Part shown: positions 26,718 to 34,800 of the stretch, one piece after another | Position numbering within the stretch: the first letter of the stretch is position 1 | Layout of the letters: each line of letters begins with the position of its first letter | NCBI RefSeq assembly: GCF_001642995.1 | Contig: NZ_LOHS01000094.1 | Location: 1-64,000 of the forward strand | DNA: 64,000 bases | Origin: Streptomyces jeddahensis | Lineage (GTDB): Bacteria; Actinomycetota; Actinomycetes; Streptomycetales; Streptomycetaceae | Reading direction: 5' to 3' | Position numbers and translations under genes: made by a program | Notes under the pieces: generated by a model | Told to the model about the DNA's origin: nothing | What the model saw: only the letters and a program-made list of their open reading frames with translations | Databases searched by the model: none

Positions 26718-27103
26718 AGAAGGCCGGAATTCTCAACCGCCACCTGTCGGGTGCCCTCGCCGAACTCGGCCACGGCGACGGCGTCCTCGTCTGCGACGCC
26801 GGAATGCCGATCCCGCCGGGCCCGAGGGTCGTCGATCTCGCCTTCCGGGCCGGCGTCCCGTCCTTCGCGGAGGTACTGGACGGCCTGCTGGCCGAACTGG
26901 TCGTGGAGGGCGCGGTCGCCGCACACGAGGTACGGGACGCGAACCCGTCGGCGACGCGGCTCCTGGAGACGTCCTTCCCCGAGCTGGAGCTGGTCGCGCA
27001 CGAGGAGTTGAAGGCGATGTCGGCGGACGCCCGCCTGGTGGTCCGCACCGGCGAGGCGCGGCCGTACGCGAATGTGCTGCTGCGCTGCGGCGTCTTCTTC
27101 TGA
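26714..27103 (+). CDS. rbsD: D-ribose pyranase RbsD
   Basis: 129 aa. It interconverts the beta-pyran and beta-furan forms of ribose so that ribokinase can act. It has the typical start KKAGILNRHLSGALAELGHG with the conserved His near residue 10, then DAGMPIPPG, and ends with RTGEARPYANVLLRCGV. The GTG start overlaps the rbsK stop (GTGA). It is the last gene of the operon, with a hairpin 34 bp after the stop. Confidence 0.94.
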   Translation: MKKAGILNRHLSGALAELGHGDGVLVCDAGMPIPPGPRVVDLAFRAGVPSFAEVLDGLLAELVVEGAVAAHEVRDANPSATRLLETSFPELELVAHEELKAMSADARLVVRTGEARPYANVLLRCGVFF

Positions 27104-27137
27104 CCACCGCATCACCGAGTTGCCCGGGAAAACTCTC

Positions 27138-27169
27138 GAGGGGGCCTGATCCGTCGATCAGACCCCCTC
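27138..27169 (+). terminator. Hairpin terminator of the rbs operon
   Basis: The arms 27138-27151 and 27156-27169 pair over 14 positions with one mismatch around a 4-nt loop, directly downstream of rbsD. Confidence 0.8.
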
Positions 27170-27349
27170 GTTCCCACCCCCATGTCAGAACCCCGCGATC
27201 CCCCCAGATCCCCCTCCAGAAGTCCTGACGCCAAGTAGACCAGCGACCGCCGGGAAGGGTTGCACGGGTCCGCAAGAAAATTCCGGCCAGCCCGCAGGCG
27301 GCGAAAAACCAACTGCGCCCGGGACGGAGCCTCGGTAACGTCGACGTCC

Positions 27350-27862
27350 ATGTCGCCTTCCCATGAGCGTCCCCCCTTCACCGCGGACGAGCGGACCGCC
27401 CTGATCGGCTGGCTTGACCTGCAGCGTTCCATCGTGCGGTGGAAGTGCAAGGGCCTGTCGGACAAGGACACGCACCGCGCCGTCCTCCCGTCGTCTCCGC
27501 TGATGACGATGGCGGGCGTCATCTCCCACCTGCGGTGGACCGAACAGACCTGGTTCGAGGTGCTGTTCCTGGGCGGGCCGGCCGACGGCCCCCAGTTCCT
27601 GGAGGACCCGGAGGACGCCGACATGCGCGTCGACGGCACCCCCCTCGACCAGCTCCTCGATGAGTACGAGCGCCAATGCGCCGTCTCCAACGAGATCATC
27701 GCGGCCCACTCCCTGGACGAAGTGGGCCGCCATCCCGACTTCCGTTCGGCCTCCGCCAACCTGCGGTGGATGGTGATCCACATGATCGAGGAGACCGCAC
27801 GGCACGCCGGTCACCTGGACGCCATCCGTGAGCTGCTCGACGGCGAGACCGGTTACTACTGA
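27350..27862 (+). CDS. DinB-family (DUF664) metal-binding protein
   Basis: 170 aa with the four-helix bundle layout of the DinB/DUF664 family. Candidate metal-ligand His residues appear in MAGVISHLRWTEQTWF and MIEETARHAGHLDAIRELLDG, the latter being the typical C-terminal signature. Members are often mycothiol- or bacillithiol-dependent enzymes or stress proteins; the reaction here is unknown. The start at the ATG (MSPSHERP) is chosen because upstream codons look non-coding; the ribosome site is poor. It stands alone between the rbs terminator and the convergent sugar cluster. Confidence 0.82.
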   Translation: MSPSHERPPFTADERTALIGWLDLQRSIVRWKCKGLSDKDTHRAVLPSSPLMTMAGVISHLRWTEQTWFEVLFLGGPADGPQFLEDPEDADMRVDGTPLDQLLDEYERQCAVSNEIIAAHSLDEVGRHPDFRSASANLRWMVIHMIEETARHAGHLDAIRELLDGETGYY

Positions 27863-27897
27863 CGCTCCCGGTCACCGCCGTCCCGGCGCGACGCCTG

Positions 27898-28737
27898 TCA
27901 CGCGTACCGCACGAACCGCTCCGCCGTCTCGGCCAGGACCTCCTTTCCGTCCCGCGCCCACAGCCCGTCGTTGAAGAGCTCGACCTCAATGGGGCCGGTG
28001 TACCCGGCGGCCTCGACGTAGCCGCGCCACTCCCGCATGTCGATCGCGCCGTCGCCGATCTGGCCGCGGCCGTTGAGGACGCCTTCCGGCAGCGGAGTCG
28101 TCCAGTCGGCGAGCTGGAAGGAGTGAATCCGGCCCGCGGCCCCGGCCCGGGCGATCTGTGCGGCCGCCTGGTCGTCCCACCAGATGTGGTACGTGTCGAC
28201 GGTGACCCCGACCTGCTCGGCGGGGAAGCGTTCGGCCAGGTCGAGGGCCTGCCCGAGCGTGGAGACCACGCAGCGGTCGGACGCGTACATCGGGTGCAGC
28301 GCCTCGATCGCGAGGCGGACGCCGCGCTCGGCCGCGTACGGGGCGAGCACGGCGAGCGCGTCCGCGATGCGCTCGCGGGCCCCGTGGAGGTCCTTGCTGC
28401 CGGCGGGGAGGCCGCCGCAGACCAGGACCAGCGTGTCCGTGCCGAGCGTGGCGGCCTCGTCGATCGCCGCGTGGTTGTCGCCCAGCGCCTCCGCCCGCTC
28501 GACGGGGTCGATCGCCGTGAGGAAGCCGCCCCGGCACAGGGTGGTGACGGTGAGGCCCGCGTCCCGTACGAGCTTGGCGGCCGCCTCCACGCCGTACTGC
28601 TGCACCGGTTCGCGCCACAGGCCCACGCCCGGCACGCCGAGGTCGACGCACGCGGAGACCAGCTCGGGCAGCGTGAGCTGCTTGACCGTCATCTGGTTGA
28701 TGCTGAAGCGGCTGAGGTCGGTCAGCGGTTCGGTCAC
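27898..28737 (-). CDS. Sugar phosphate isomerase/epimerase (TIM barrel, AP endonuclease 2-like)
   Basis: 279 aa. Xylose-isomerase-like TIM barrel with probable metal ligands in LAIEALHPMY (Glu), VTVDTYHIWWD (Asp/His), HSFQLADWTTP and IEVELFN. It is the third gene of an overlapping operon with a Gfo/Idh/MocA oxidoreductase and a DUF993 protein; GTG 28737 overlaps the DUF993 stop by 4 nt. It probably isomerises or epimerises a keto-sugar produced by the oxidoreductase. IolE/IolI-like chemistry is possible, but the substrate is unknown. Confidence 0.85.
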   Translation of the reverse strand: MTEPLTDLSRFSINQMTVKQLTLPELVSACVDLGVPGVGLWREPVQQYGVEAAAKLVRDAGLTVTTLCRGGFLTAIDPVERAEALGDNHAAIDEAATLGTDTLVLVCGGLPAGSKDLHGARERIADALAVLAPYAAERGVRLAIEALHPMYASDRCVVSTLGQALDLAERFPAEQVGVTVDTYHIWWDDQAAAQIARAGAAGRIHSFQLADWTTPLPEGVLNGRGQIGDGAIDMREWRGYVEAAGYTGPIEVELFNDGLWARDGKEVLAETAERFVRYA

Positions 28738-29894
28738 TGCTGGACTCCGTAGACGTTGAGCAGGGACTTCATACGGGCCTCGGCGAGGGCCGGGTCCGGG
28801 AACAGGCCCAGGCTGTCGGCCAGTTCGTACGCCCGGGCGAAGTGCGGGAGGGAGCGGGCCGACTGGAGGCCGCCGACCATCGTGAAGTGCTCCTGGTGCC
28901 CGGCCAGCCACGCCAGGAAGACCACGCCGGTCTTGTAGAAGCGGGTCGGCGCCTGGAAGAGGTGGCGGGACAACTCGACGGTCGGGTCGAGGAGGGCCCG
29001 GAAGCCCTTCACGTCGCCCGTGTCGAGGACCCGTACCGCCTCCGCCGCGAGCGGGCCCAGCGGGTCGAAGATGCCGAGGAGGGCGTGGCTGAAACCCTGC
29101 TCGTCGCCGGCGATCAGCTCCGGGTAGTTGAAGTCGTCGCCCGTGTAGCAGCGCACGCCCTTCGGGAGGCGGCGGCGCACGCCGATCTCGCGGCCCGCGT
29201 CCAGGAGGGACATCTTGATGCCGTCGACCTTGTCCGGGTGGGCGGCGATGACCTCGATGAAGGTGTCGGTGGCCGCGTCCAGGTCGGACGAGCCCCAGTA
29301 GCCCTCGAGCGCCGGGTCGAACATCGGGCCGAGCCAGTGCAGGACGACGGGCTCCGCGGACTGGCGCAGCAGCCGCCCGTAGACGTCCAGGTAGTCCTCG
29401 GGGCCCTTGGCGACGGCCGCGAGGGCGCGCGAGGCCATGAGGATGGGCTGGACGCCGGCCTCCTCGACGACCGCCAGCTGCTCCTCGTACGCGGCCACGA
29501 CGTCGTCGAGCGAGGTGGCGGGCGCGGTGAGCTGGTCGGTGCCGACACCGGCCGCGATCCGGCCGCCGACGGCCTTGGCCTCGGCGGAGGACCGCTTGAT
29601 CAGTTCGGCGGCCCCGGCCCAGTCCAGGCCCATGCCGCGCTGGGCGGTATCCATGGCCTCGGCGACGCCGAGACCGTGCGACCACAGGTGGCGGCGGAAG
29701 GCGAGGGTGGCGTCCCAGTCGACGGCCGCCGGGGAGTCCGGGGACACGTCCGCGAACGGGTCGGCGACCACGTGCGCGGCGGAGAAGACCGTGCGGGAGG
29801 CGAGCGGGGCGCCGCCGGGGGTGAACACGGAGGGTTCGGTGCGCGGCTCGTAGGCGCGCAGGGCGCCGGTCGCGTCGGGCAGGCGGATGGTCAC
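28734..29894 (-). CDS. DUF993 / dihydrodipicolinate-synthase-like protein
   Basis: 386 aa, recognised as the DUF993 family, a relative of DapA-type TIM-barrel aldolases. It contains FSAAHVVADPFAD, WDATLAFRRHLWSHGLGVAEAMDTAQRGMGLDW and GVRRRLPKGVRCYTGDDFNYP. The family is known mainly from sugar or polyol catabolic clusters and has no assigned reaction that I know of. GTG 29894 overlaps the oxidoreductase stop, and its own stop overlaps the isomerase start, so the three proteins are made in fixed proportion. An aldol cleavage of a keto-sugar acid is a reasonable but untested guess. Confidence 0.8.
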   Translation of the reverse strand: MTIRLPDATGALRAYEPRTEPSVFTPGGAPLASRTVFSAAHVVADPFADVSPDSPAAVDWDATLAFRRHLWSHGLGVAEAMDTAQRGMGLDWAGAAELIKRSSAEAKAVGGRIAAGVGTDQLTAPATSLDDVVAAYEEQLAVVEEAGVQPILMASRALAAVAKGPEDYLDVYGRLLRQSAEPVVLHWLGPMFDPALEGYWGSSDLDAATDTFIEVIAAHPDKVDGIKMSLLDAGREIGVRRRLPKGVRCYTGDDFNYPELIAGDEQGFSHALLGIFDPLGPLAAEAVRVLDTGDVKGFRALLDPTVELSRHLFQAPTRFYKTGVVFLAWLAGHQEHFTMVGGLQSARSLPHFARAYELADSLGLFPDPALAEARMKSLLNVYGVQQ

Positions 29895-31048
29895 AGCGCG
29901 ATCTCCGGAACCTCGAGGCGGCTGCCCTCGGCCGCCGACTTCAGGCCGAGCTCGGCGAGCTGGACACCGCGGGCGCCGGCGAGCAGGTCCCAGTGGTAGG
30001 GCGCGTCGGCGTAGATGTGCTTGAGGAAGAGCTCCCACTGGGCCTTGAAGCCGTTGTCGAACTCGGCGTTGTCCGGAACCTCCTGCCACTGGTCGCGGAA
30101 GACCTCGGTGGCCGGGATGTCCGGGTTCCACACCGGCTTCGGCGTGGCGCTGCGGTGCTGGACGCGGCACTTGCGCAGGCCCGCGACCGCGGAGCCCTCG
30201 GTGCCGTCGACCTGGAACTCGACGAGCTCGTCGCGGTTGACGCGGACCGCCCAGGAGGAGTTGATCTGCGCGATCGTGCCGCCCTCGAGCTCGAAGATGC
30301 CGTACGCGGCGTCGTCGGCCGTGGCGTCGTACGGCTTGCCCTGCTCGTCCCAGCGCTGCGGGATGTGCGTGGCGGTAAGGGCCTGGACGGACTTCACGCG
30401 GCCGAACAGCTCGTGCAGGACGTACTCCCAGTGCGGGAACATGTCGACGACGATGCCGCCGCCGTCCTCGGCCCGGTAGTTCCAGGACGGGCGCTGCGCC
30501 TCCTGCCAGTCGCCCTCGAAGACCCAGTAGCCGAACTCGCCGCGGATGGAGAGGATCCGGCCGAAGAAGCCGCCGTCGATGAGCCGCTTCAGCTTCAGCA
30601 GGCCCGGCAGGAACAGCTTGTCCTGGACGACGCCGTGCTTGATCCCGGCCGCCTCAGCCAGGCGCGCCAGCTCCAGGGCACCGTCCAGACCGGTGGCGGT
30701 GGGCTTCTCGGTGTAGATGTGCTTGCCCGCCGCGATCGCCTTCTTGATCGCCTCCTCGCGGGCCGAGGTGACCTGGGCGTCGAAGTAGATGTCGATCGTC
30801 TCGTCGGCGAGGACGGCGTCCAGGTCGGTCGAGATGTTCGCCTGGTCCAGGCCGTGCTGTTCGGCAAGCGCCTTCAGCGCGTGCTCGCGGCGGCCGACGA
30901 GGACCGGCTCGGGCCACAGCACGGTGCCGTCGCCGAGGTCGAGGCCGCCCTGCTCGCGAATGGCGAGGATCGAGCGGACCAGGTGCTGGCGATAGCCCAT
31001 GCGTCCTGTCACGCCGTTCATGGCGATGCGCACCGTCTTGCGTGTCAC
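29891..31048 (-). CDS. Gfo/Idh/MocA-family sugar oxidoreductase
   Basis: 385 aa. It has an N-terminal NAD(P) Rossmann fold (RIAMNGVTGRMGYRQHLVRS, a slightly unusual glycine motif), the family signature YTEKPTATGLDGA with the conserved Lys, and a C-terminal alpha/beta domain with the probable catalytic His/Asp in VDMFPHWEYVL. It likely oxidises a sugar or inositol hydroxyl to a ketone as the first step of the pathway with DUF993 and the isomerase. The GTG start is well marked by GGAGGGAAA. A LacI-type operator lies 60 bp upstream, and the regulator gene is divergent. Confidence 0.9.
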   Translation of the reverse strand: MTRKTVRIAMNGVTGRMGYRQHLVRSILAIREQGGLDLGDGTVLWPEPVLVGRREHALKALAEQHGLDQANISTDLDAVLADETIDIYFDAQVTSAREEAIKKAIAAGKHIYTEKPTATGLDGALELARLAEAAGIKHGVVQDKLFLPGLLKLKRLIDGGFFGRILSIRGEFGYWVFEGDWQEAQRPSWNYRAEDGGGIVVDMFPHWEYVLHELFGRVKSVQALTATHIPQRWDEQGKPYDATADDAAYGIFELEGGTIAQINSSWAVRVNRDELVEFQVDGTEGSAVAGLRKCRVQHRSATPKPVWNPDIPATEVFRDQWQEVPDNAEFDNGFKAQWELFLKHIYADAPYHWDLLAGARGVQLAELGLKSAAEGSRLEVPEIAL

Positions 31049-31109
31049 GAGTTTCCCTCCGTACGGCCCGTACGCCCTGTCCGCGCACGGCGAGCGTCCG
31101 CAGCTACGT

Positions 31110-31123
31110 AGCAAGCGCTTTCT
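31110..31123. promoter_or_regulatory. LacI-family operator (AAGCGCTT core) between divergent genes
   Basis: AGCAAGCGCTTTCT has the central palindrome AAGCGCTT (31113-31120), the classic LacI/CcpA-like half-sites around a CG step. It sits between the oxidoreductase start (31048) and the divergent LacI gene (31232), so one site can control both. Confidence 0.7.
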
Positions 31124-31140
31124 ATAGGGTAAGAAGCTAG

Positions 31141-31227
31141 CCTCTGCACAGCGGCTCGGACAAGTACCTCGTACAAGTACCGGAGGGCGACCTGTGCACA
31201 TGGGCTCGGACAAGCACCGGAGGACGA
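31141..31227. repeat. Tandem duplication of the LacI-gene leader and ribosome site
   Basis: A 50-nt unit (31141-31190) is followed by a 37-nt copy (31191-31227) with the same order: cctstgcaca, ggctcggacaag, accggaggrcga. The longer copy contains a further internal doubling of acaagtacc. Both copies end in a CCGGAGG ribosome site, but only the right one is placed to serve the ATG at 31232. Confidence 0.85.
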
Positions 31228-31231
31228 CCAG

Positions 31232-32281
31232 ATGACTGTGACCCTCGCGGACGTGGCGGCGCGCGCGCAGGTCTCCCCCGCCACCGTCTCCCGCGTGCTC
31301 AACGGCAACTACCCGGTGGCCGCGAAGACGCGGGAGCGGGTGCTGCGCGCGGTCGACGAGCTCGACTACGTCCTCAACGGCCCCGCCAGCGCGCTTGCCG
31401 CGGCCACGTCAGACCTGGTCGGCATCCTCGTCAACGACATCGCCGACCCCTTCTTCGGGATCATGGCGGGCGCGGTCCAGTCGGAGATCGGGGGGCAGCC
31501 GGACGGGCGCGCGGGCGGTGAACGGCTGGCCGTCGTGTGCAACACGGGGGGCTCGCCGGAGCGCGAGATCACGTATCTGACCCTGCTGCAGCGGCAGCGG
31601 GCCGCGGCCGTGGTCCTCACCGGTGGCGCGGTCGAGAACCCGGCGCACGTCGAAGCGGTGTCCGCGAAGCTGCGCAGGCTCGCGGACGCGGGCACGCGCG
31701 TGGTGCTCTGCGGGCGGCCGCCGGTCCCCGGCACCGACGCGGTCGCGATCACCTTCGACAACCGCGGCGGCGGGCAACGGCTCACTGAGCATCTGATCGC
31801 GCTCGGGCACCGCCGTATCGCCTACATCGCGGGACCCGAGGAGCGCACCACCACCCGGCACCGGCTGGAAGGCCACCGCGACGCGCTGGCCGCGCACGGC
31901 ATCGAGGACGACCCCCGGCTCACCGTGCACGGGCCGTACGACCGCCGCTCCGGGTACGACGCGACGCTCGAACTCCTGCGCCGCGACCGCTCGTTGACCG
32001 CCATCGTGGCCGCCAACGACACGGTCGCCCTCGGCGCCTGCGCGGCCCTGCGCGACGAGGGCCTGCGCATCCCGGACGACGTGTCGGTGGCAGGCTTCGA
32101 CGACCTGCCGTTCAGCATCGACGCGGTGCCGGCCCTGACGACGGTACGGCTGCCGCTGGCCGCGGCGGGGGCACGGGCGGGACGGATCGCGATGGGGCGG
32201 GAGGAGCGGCCGCCGGGCGGGATCGCGACGGTGCAGGGGGAACTGATGGTTCGGGGGTCTACGGCGGCGCCACGAGGGTGA
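31232..32281 (+). CDS. LacI-family transcriptional regulator
   Basis: 349 aa. The HTH is VTLADVAARAQVSPATVSRVLN with a hinge near residue 55 (LNGPASALA). The ligand-binding domain has VGILVNDIADPFFGIMAG and FDDLPFSID. It is divergent from the oxidoreductase-DUF993-isomerase operon with an AAGCGCTT operator between them, so it is the obvious specific regulator of that operon and of itself. The effector should be the unknown substrate or an intermediate. GGAGG at 31218-31222 gives the start. Confidence 0.9.
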   Translation: MTVTLADVAARAQVSPATVSRVLNGNYPVAAKTRERVLRAVDELDYVLNGPASALAAATSDLVGILVNDIADPFFGIMAGAVQSEIGGQPDGRAGGERLAVVCNTGGSPEREITYLTLLQRQRAAAVVLTGGAVENPAHVEAVSAKLRRLADAGTRVVLCGRPPVPGTDAVAITFDNRGGGQRLTEHLIALGHRRIAYIAGPEERTTTRHRLEGHRDALAAHGIEDDPRLTVHGPYDRRSGYDATLELLRRDRSLTAIVAANDTVALGACAALRDEGLRIPDDVSVAGFDDLPFSIDAVPALTTVRLPLAAAGARAGRIAMGREERPPGGIATVQGELMVRGSTAAPRG

Positions 32282-32431
32282 CAAACGGCGCCAGCGGTTC
32301 GTCGGCACCGGAGTGTGTGGCGTTGCCGCCGTCGACCGACCCATGGGGTGGACATATGCGCCTACGCTTGCGATCGTTTCGAATATTTCAGATACTTCGG
32401 ATAGCAGGATTCCAGGTGGGAGGCGTTAGCG

Positions 32432-32890
32432 ATGGCAGCATCCGCCGTTGACCGGCACGGTGCAAACGGCCTGGAGGAGGCCGAGGCCGCGGCTCTCGCG
32501 CTGCGGCGAGTGAAGAAGTTTCTCGCTGAGCATGAGCGCGAGTCCGTGGTCCGGGCGGTCGTCGAGGGCGAGTCGGACGCCTTGACCCTGCCCAGGGGAG
32601 CCGTAGAACTGCTCGCCACCGTGCTCGCGCATATGGCGGCGGGCCGGGCGGTGTCGGTGGTTCCGTCGCACGCGGAGCTCACCACGCAGCAAGCCGCCGA
32701 TCTGCTCAACGTCTCGAGACCGTTTCTCATCGGTCTGCTCAAGGCAGGAGAGATCGAGTACCGGACAGTGGGCACGCACCGAAGGATCCGGGCCGAGTCC
32801 TTGCTGGAGTACCGCCGCCGCGACGACCAGGCCCGACGTGAGGCGGCAGACGAACTCACGGCCCTGAACCAGGAGATGGGGCTGATCTGA
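32432..32890 (+). CDS. Excisionase-type HTH antitoxin of a PIN-toxin pair
   Basis: 152 aa. The C-terminal half carries an excisionase-family helix-turn-helix (LTTQQAADLLNVSRPFLIGL, then YRTVGTHRRIRAESLLEYR). The N-terminal half (LRRVKKFLAEHERESV) resembles antitoxins that pair with PIN-domain RNase toxins in actinobacteria. The ribosome site is GTGGGAGG. An A/T-rich imperfect palindrome around 32372-32395 lies upstream and is a likely autoregulatory operator. The partner toxin just downstream is reduced to about 40 codons, so this gene is now an orphan antitoxin. Confidence 0.8.
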   Translation: MAASAVDRHGANGLEEAEAAALALRRVKKFLAEHERESVVRAVVEGESDALTLPRGAVELLATVLAHMAAGRAVSVVPSHAELTTQQAADLLNVSRPFLIGLLKAGEIEYRTVGTHRRIRAESLLEYRRRDDQARREAADELTALNQEMGLI

Positions 32891-32893
32891 ACC

Positions 32894-33016
32894 GTGGCCT
32901 TCGTGGTGATCTACGACGCATGCGTACTGTATCCGAGCACCTTGCGGGACCTGCTGATAGGACGGGCTCGTCGAGGCCGTAGCGGCCCTCCGCGCCTGAC
33001 CGTATTCTCTGACTGA
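32894..33016 (+). pseudogene. Truncated PIN-domain toxin remnant
   Basis: GTG 32894 starts 3 nt after the antitoxin stop and gives MAFVVIYDACVLYPSTLRDLL, the conserved opening of PIN RNases (first catalytic Asp in YDAC; the usual text is YDANVLYPS). Identity ends at LLI. A shift to the next frame gives DGLVEA, which resembles the next block of the family (AGLV.A), so a small deletion plus frameshift is likely. Nothing of the other acidic residues remains before the TGA at 33014. Confidence 0.8.
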
Positions 33017-33091
33017 GTCAACGGTTTCGCGCCTGCGCCGAAGGCGACCTCACAGCCAGGGCGACACGGGCGACCGCGAGGCAGGTGTCCC

Positions 33092-34030
33092 ATGACCGTG
33101 CACGACATCCGCTCGTTCAACCGCTTCTACACGAACCTCATCGGCGCGCTGGACTACGGCCGCCACCTGTACGCGCCGTACACGCTGACCGAGTCGCGCG
33201 TGCTGTACGAGCTCGCGCACTCTCCGCGTACCGAAGCCGCCGATCTGCGGGCCGAGCTCTCTCTCGATGCCGGGTACCTGAGCCGGATCCTCGCCAGGTT
33301 CGAGAAGGACGGGCTGATCGAACGGGCCCCGTCGGAGCGGGACACGCGGCGCCGGCAGGTCACGCTGACCGCGCGCGGGCGCGAGACGGCCGCGCTGCTC
33401 GACGAGCGTTCGAGCCAGGCCGTGGCGTCGCTCCTCGCGACCGTGCCGGCCGGTGAGCGGCAGAGGCTCGCCGAAGCGCTGCGCACCGTCCGCGAGCTGC
33501 TGTCCGGTGGCCGTCCGCCGCGGGCCGAGGACGTGGTGCTGCGCGAGCGAGGACCGGGCGACCTGGGCTGGATGGTGCAGCGCAACGCCGCGCTGTACGC
33601 CGCCGAGTACGGCTGGAACACCGACTACGAAGGCCTGGTGGCCCGTATCGTCGCCGACTTCGCCGAGGACCACGACCCGTATCTGGAGCGGGTGTGGATC
33701 GCCGAACTCGACGGGCGCCCGGTGGGCTGCGTGATGTGCGTACGCGACGCGGCACCCGCCACGGCGCGGCTGCGGCTGCTGCTCGTCGAGCCGGACGCGC
33801 GCGGCCTCGGCATCGGCGACAAGCTGGTGCGCGCGTGCGTCGACTTCGCGCGGAGCGTGGGCTACCGGGACCTGGTGCTGTGGACGAACGACGTCCTGAC
33901 CGCGGCTCGCCGGATCTACCAGCGGCACGGCTTCGTCCTGGTCGCGGAGAAGCCGCACCGCTCGTTCGGGGCCGATCTGGTGGGGCAGGACTGGCGGCTG
34001 GCTCTGCACGGGACGCCGGGTGACGGGTAG
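33092..34030 (+). CDS. MarR-family regulator fused to GNAT N-acetyltransferase
   Basis: 312 aa. Residues 1-145 are a MarR winged helix (VLYELAHSPRTEAADLRAEL, LDAGYLSRILARFEKDGLIER, SERDTRRRQVTLTARG). Residues 155-312 are a GNAT domain with the acetyl-CoA loop in DARGLGIGDKLVRACVDFAR and the terminal YQRHGFVLVAEKPH. Fusions of this kind are known in actinobacteria. The acetyl acceptor is unknown; it may be a small molecule also sensed by the MarR half. It stands alone, directly left of the IS607 element. Confidence 0.9.
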   Translation: MTVHDIRSFNRFYTNLIGALDYGRHLYAPYTLTESRVLYELAHSPRTEAADLRAELSLDAGYLSRILARFEKDGLIERAPSERDTRRRQVTLTARGRETAALLDERSSQAVASLLATVPAGERQRLAEALRTVRELLSGGRPPRAEDVVLRERGPGDLGWMVQRNAALYAAEYGWNTDYEGLVARIVADFAEDHDPYLERVWIAELDGRPVGCVMCVRDAAPATARLRLLLVEPDARGLGIGDKLVRACVDFARSVGYRDLVLWTNDVLTAARRIYQRHGFVLVAEKPHRSFGADLVGQDWRLALHGTPGDG

Positions 34031-34046
34031 ATAACTGTCGATTCAG

Positions 34047-34073
34047 TTGTAGGCCACAGTTGGTCATATAGTC
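34047..34073 (+). repeat. Left copy of the direct repeat flanking tnpA
   Basis: TTGTAGGCCAC, then GGTCA and ATATAG, lie at the putative left end of the element, 7 nt before the tnpA ATG. The motif recurs at 34731-34759. Confidence 0.75.
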
Positions 34074-34079
34074 ACTCAC

Positions 34080-34736
34080 ATGAGTGAGAAGGCTGACGAT
34101 TGGATCTCTGCCGGGAAGGCTGCGAAGCGGCTCGGGGTGTCGACGCGGACGTTGCGCCGCTACACCCTCGAAGGCGTTCTGGAAGACCGGCGGTCACCAG
34201 GCGGCCGGAGGATCTTCCGCGTGGGGGACCTGGATGCGGTTGCTCGTCGTCGAGGTCGGCCGGTGGAGCGTTCGGGGGCGGTGGTGCTGTACGGGCGCGT
34301 GTCTTCCCATCAGCAGCGGGCCGAGGGGGACTTGGAGCGGCAGGGGGAGCGGCTGCGGGAAGCAGCCGGCGACCGTCCGATCGCTGGGGTGTTCACCGAT
34401 GTGGCCTCCGGCCTGTCGGACAAGCGCAAGGGGCTGCGGCGGGCTTTGCGGGCCTGCCAGGGCGACAGGGTGACAACGCTGCTGGTCACACACGAGGAGC
34501 GGCTGGCCCGGTTCGGCACCGCGCTGCTGGCGGAAGTGGTACTGCCGTCGTGGGGTGTGCGGTTGGAGATCGCCGGTGGGGACGAGGGGCTGGATGGCGG
34601 CGAGGGCAATGATCTGGTGCGGGACACGCTGGCGGTGGTCACCTCCTTCTCCGGGCGCTTGTACGGCTCGCGGTCGGCGAAGGCCCGCGCCCTCACTCAG
34701 GCCGTCAAGTCCACTCTCGAAGAGGCTAATTTGTAG
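34080..34736 (+). CDS. tnpA: IS607-type serine recombinase (TnpA)
   Basis: 218 aa. An N-terminal MerR-like DNA-binding domain (AAKRLGVSTRTLRRYTLEG, GGRRIFRVGDLDAVAR) is followed by a small serine-recombinase catalytic domain: YGRVSSHQQ with nucleophile Ser75, then DVASGLSDKRKGLRRAL and THEERLARFG with the conserved Arg. This order is the mark of IS607 transposases. All core residues seem intact. Its stop codon lies in the internal copy of the flanking repeat. The left repeat is only 7 nt upstream of the start and may be its own binding site. Confidence 0.93.
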   Translation: MSEKADDWISAGKAAKRLGVSTRTLRRYTLEGVLEDRRSPGGRRIFRVGDLDAVARRRGRPVERSGAVVLYGRVSSHQQRAEGDLERQGERLREAAGDRPIAGVFTDVASGLSDKRKGLRRALRACQGDRVTTLLVTHEERLARFGTALLAEVVLPSWGVRLEIAGGDEGLDGGEGNDLVRDTLAVVTSFSGRLYGSRSAKARALTQAVKSTLEEANL

Positions 34737-34759
34737 GCCACTGCAGGTCACATATAGGC
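34731..34759 (+). repeat. Internal copy of the tnpA-flanking repeat
   Basis: TTGTAGGCCAC-x4-GGTCAC-ATATAGG covers the tnpA stop (TAG at 34734-34736) and the tnpA-tnpB gap. The first 11 bp are identical to the left copy. Confidence 0.75.
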
Positions 34760-34800
34760 TCTGGACTGCCGGTTGAGGAACCTAGCGAGGAAAGGGGGAC

